A stretch of 64,000 nt of DNA from positions 9,110,875 through 9,174,874 of the forward strand of contig OZ234495.1 of the NCBI GenBank assembly GCA_965153455.1, written 5' to 3'. The translations under genes were made by a program, and so were the position numbers. The first letter of the stretch is position 1; every line of letters starts with the position of its first letter. This stretch comes from Sphagnum compactum (Eukaryota > Bryophyta > Sphagnopsida > Sphagnales). The notes below the pieces were generated by a model. The model worked only from the letters and a program-made list of their open reading frames with translations. It did no database searches and was not told the DNA's origin. Below, piece by piece: positions 61,700-64,000 of the stretch.

Positions 61700-64000
61700 T
61701 ACCCTATTATTTATCATTTTTAGCACATTCATGCCTATTTTCACTCCATGTTTAGAGAAAGAATGCAATGAGGCTCCACTTTATATTAGGGGTAATGACA
61801 TTTTATGCATGTCTTTTAAGGCTCATTCTTTTTATTTAAGGCCAAAAGGAGTTAGAAGTTAATTATTTAATGTTTTAGAGACACCTTAGTAAGAATTACT
61901 TGTCATTGCTTTTCCTTGACCATAGTACAAGCTTCATTAATTGCTTGCATGAAGAATGGTTTATTGTGAACCCTTTTTAACTAGTTAAAATACTTTAGCC
62001 ATTATCATTGTTTATAGTAGGAAACTTTCAGCAAAATTGCATAAAATTTCAAGTTTCCCATCTTAGAGGTTCCACCAAATTTGATATCACTTGTCCAATT
62101 GACATCCATGAAAGAGTTTCAAAATTGATATTATTACATCTTTTATTAGGAGGTTGTTAATTTGTAGTACTTTAAACCACCTTATTTTTCCTTCCTTACA
62201 TTAAGATGAAACAATTGATGTTCAATAGAAAATTGATTGACTCTTGAAATGGAAAAATGTATATTTGGCCTAATGTTTACCAAGTATATATTAATTTTCC
62301 CACCATTTTCCTACAGGTAGTTGCATCAACCTTTTGATTGCTTGTGTCTAATGTGAGTCTTGTGCCTTCTACCATCGGCACCTTGGTCAAATTGCATTCA
62401 TCCATTCTAAAAATTTGAAGCATGTCTTCAATGTATTATTTTCAAAATAAAAATAGTCCATCTTTAGGGGAAAATGAAATTCGTCCCCATATACTGTTCA
62501 AATTTGTTATGTCCAAAACTTGTCATTCAAAACTACTCCATTAACTGCACTTTGAGCTAAGTAATCTTTTTTCTAAGTTGCCCATGATGACTAAATCATC
62601 CACATAGAACATGACTATTAAAATTTTCTTTTCATGAGGCCAATAGAAGATATTTGAATCTACTCCACATTTAAACATATGCAAACTCTTGAAAAGGTTG
62701 TCAATCTTTTCATTATAGGCTTTGGAGCTTATCAAAGTCCAAACAATGTTTTGTTAAACTTATAGACCAAATGTTCATTTCCAGATATCATGAATCATTT
62801 AGGTTACTTCATGTATACCTCCTTTTGGAAATCACAAACCAAAAATGATGTTTTAACATCCATTTGCAAAATTTTCCAACCACAATGTGTTGCAAGAGCT
62901 ATCATAGATCTAATCATGCTCCATTTGATCATTGGTGCAAAGGCTCCTTGAAAATATAAACCATCCCTTTACTCAAAACCTCTAGTTCCTAACCTAACCT
63001 TGCATTTTAAAGGTTTGTGAGTGGGATTCTTTTCAACTTTATATATCCAATTAGCTATTATTACTCTTTATCCAAAAGGCAATTTAGTTCATTACCAAAC
63101 CTAATTGTGTGAATTGGAATCCATTTCTTCAAGAATTGTTGATTTCAATGTCTTGTAAATTACTCCCTCTAAAAAATGTTTAGTTTCCAAACATGATCAA
63201 CATTTCCCACAATGAATTTGTCGAAATGTTTAGGCATTACATTCACCCTTCTCGGTCATTGTTGCTACACACTAATTTGAAATTACTCAACTATAAAATC
63301 TTGATAATTGATGGTGTTCACTAATTGATAATTGATTTGAATCTTTTAATGAATTCACAATATTATTTAATGGTGTAAATGTCATATCTAATTATTGATA
63401 TTCATTTATTGTTGATGAATGTGATACATTTATAAGCATTCCAATTTCCCATGGCCAAATGAAATTCATGTTGGAGTTCCTTTGTTATGGTGTTATATTC
63501 AAAAGAAGTTCAACACTTGGGTCGATTTTTTGAATTTTTCCATTCCTACCAATATTTCTTTCGAGTGTATTTATCCCCTATCTTGATAATACATGGAAAA
63601 ATTATATGACCAATAAAATTTCCATTGTTGTTTAATTTGAAATGACTATTTTTTCCCATCTTTATTTCCACTTCATTGTTGAAGGTTTTGAATGCAAAGG
63701 CATGTGTTAAACATTTATAAAAAAGAAATGCACCAAGTCTTCCTACTAAAGGTAAAGGTAACAAAGTACATTAATCCAAAAAATGATGGTATAGAAAAGA
63801 GAATGTGCAAAGATTGATGCATATTAACTCGAACAATTTTGTAGCTTTTGATTGAGACTTTTGAATGATTAATTTTTGAGACTACTTGCCAACCATGCAT
63901 TCCTTGCAAACTCCAATTGCCTTCATTAATTTAAGTAGGCCATTGCCAAATTTCTAGCACTCATAGTGTAAAAGCTTAATGATGTAGGTGTGCCATGCTT
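61700..64000 (-). pseudogene. Decayed Ty1/copia retrotransposon (integrase, RT, RNase H remnants)
   Basis: Minus-strand text follows the copia pol order. About 63,960-63,600 gives the GAG-pre-integrase/integrase start (VCKECMVGK, then SQSKATKLFELI and FSRKTW). About 63,080-62,740 gives the reverse transcriptase entry (NWIYKVEKNPTHKPLK, FAPMIKWSMIRSMIALA, DVKTSFL, EVYMK, LVYKFNKTLFGL). 62,735-62,541 keeps the polymerase core FYVDDLVIMG. About 62,400-61,850 has RNase-H-side pieces (YIEDMLQIFRM, RKMVGKLIY). Many stops and frameshifts, and loss of most of the integrase core, show it is dead. It continues beyond the right edge of the window. Confidence 0.85.

Noticed and set aside
61700-64000. Active copia element or endogenous virus
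   Set aside because: Many stops and frameshifts, missing integrase core, no envelope-like frame; it is an old plant Ty1/copia relic.

Overview
This is a gene-poor, AT-rich, repeat-rich window from a land-plant nuclear genome. The plant assignment rests on a plant-type ATG3, typical GT-AG spliceosomal introns, plant-style Ty1/copia, hAT, LINE and Helitron remnants, and many microsatellites. A RAD54B-type (not RAD54-type) recombination ATPase and a secreted thrombospondin type-1 membrane protein lean me towards a non-angiosperm lineage such as a fern, lycophyte or bryophyte. That is inference only; no marker in the window fixes the species.

Layout. 0-5.9 kb holds a duplicated microsatellite block, a 0.9-kb non-autonomous hAT element and AT-rich intergenic DNA. 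5,985-9,495 (-) is a complete nine-exon ATG3, preceded by a 1.5-kb upstream stretch full of diverged repeats, minus-strand splice-donor motifs and AACCCTA boxes. 13-16.5 kb holds a Helitron, a 40-bp/122-bp higher-order tandem array and a dead hAT transposase. 20,443-21,419 (-) is a three-exon TMEM14/FAX-family membrane protein with a 33-bp minisatellite just upstream. 23.7-27.3 kb holds dispersed repeats, a 101-bp tandem array cut short next to a second Helitron, and a MITE. 29,688-38,751 (-) is a complete 22-exon RAD54B-like gene. 40,446-42,811 (+) is a six-exon gene for a signal-peptide, cysteine-rich, TSP1, single-TM protein, divergent from RAD54B. 43-49.4 kb is repeats, an hAT-like element, a palindromic MITE and a dead LINE. 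49.4-57.8 kb is mostly featureless AT-rich DNA. 57.9-59.7 kb is a long diverged AACCAAGTTT-type array, followed by a tRNA-like SINE head. 61.7-64 kb is a decayed Ty1/copia element on the minus strand, running off the window.

The four intact genes are not an operon or an obvious pathway: autophagy conjugation (ATG3), a small membrane or lipid-transport family protein, homologous recombination (RAD54B) and an extracellular receptor-like protein. Their exon structures were joined by hand. Coding lengths come out as exact multiples of three with conserved residues across nearly every junction (945, 327, 3,420 and 780 nt including stops). The least expected item is the plant TSP1-domain membrane protein. 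The other noteworthy signals are new-looking repeat families with recognisable ends.
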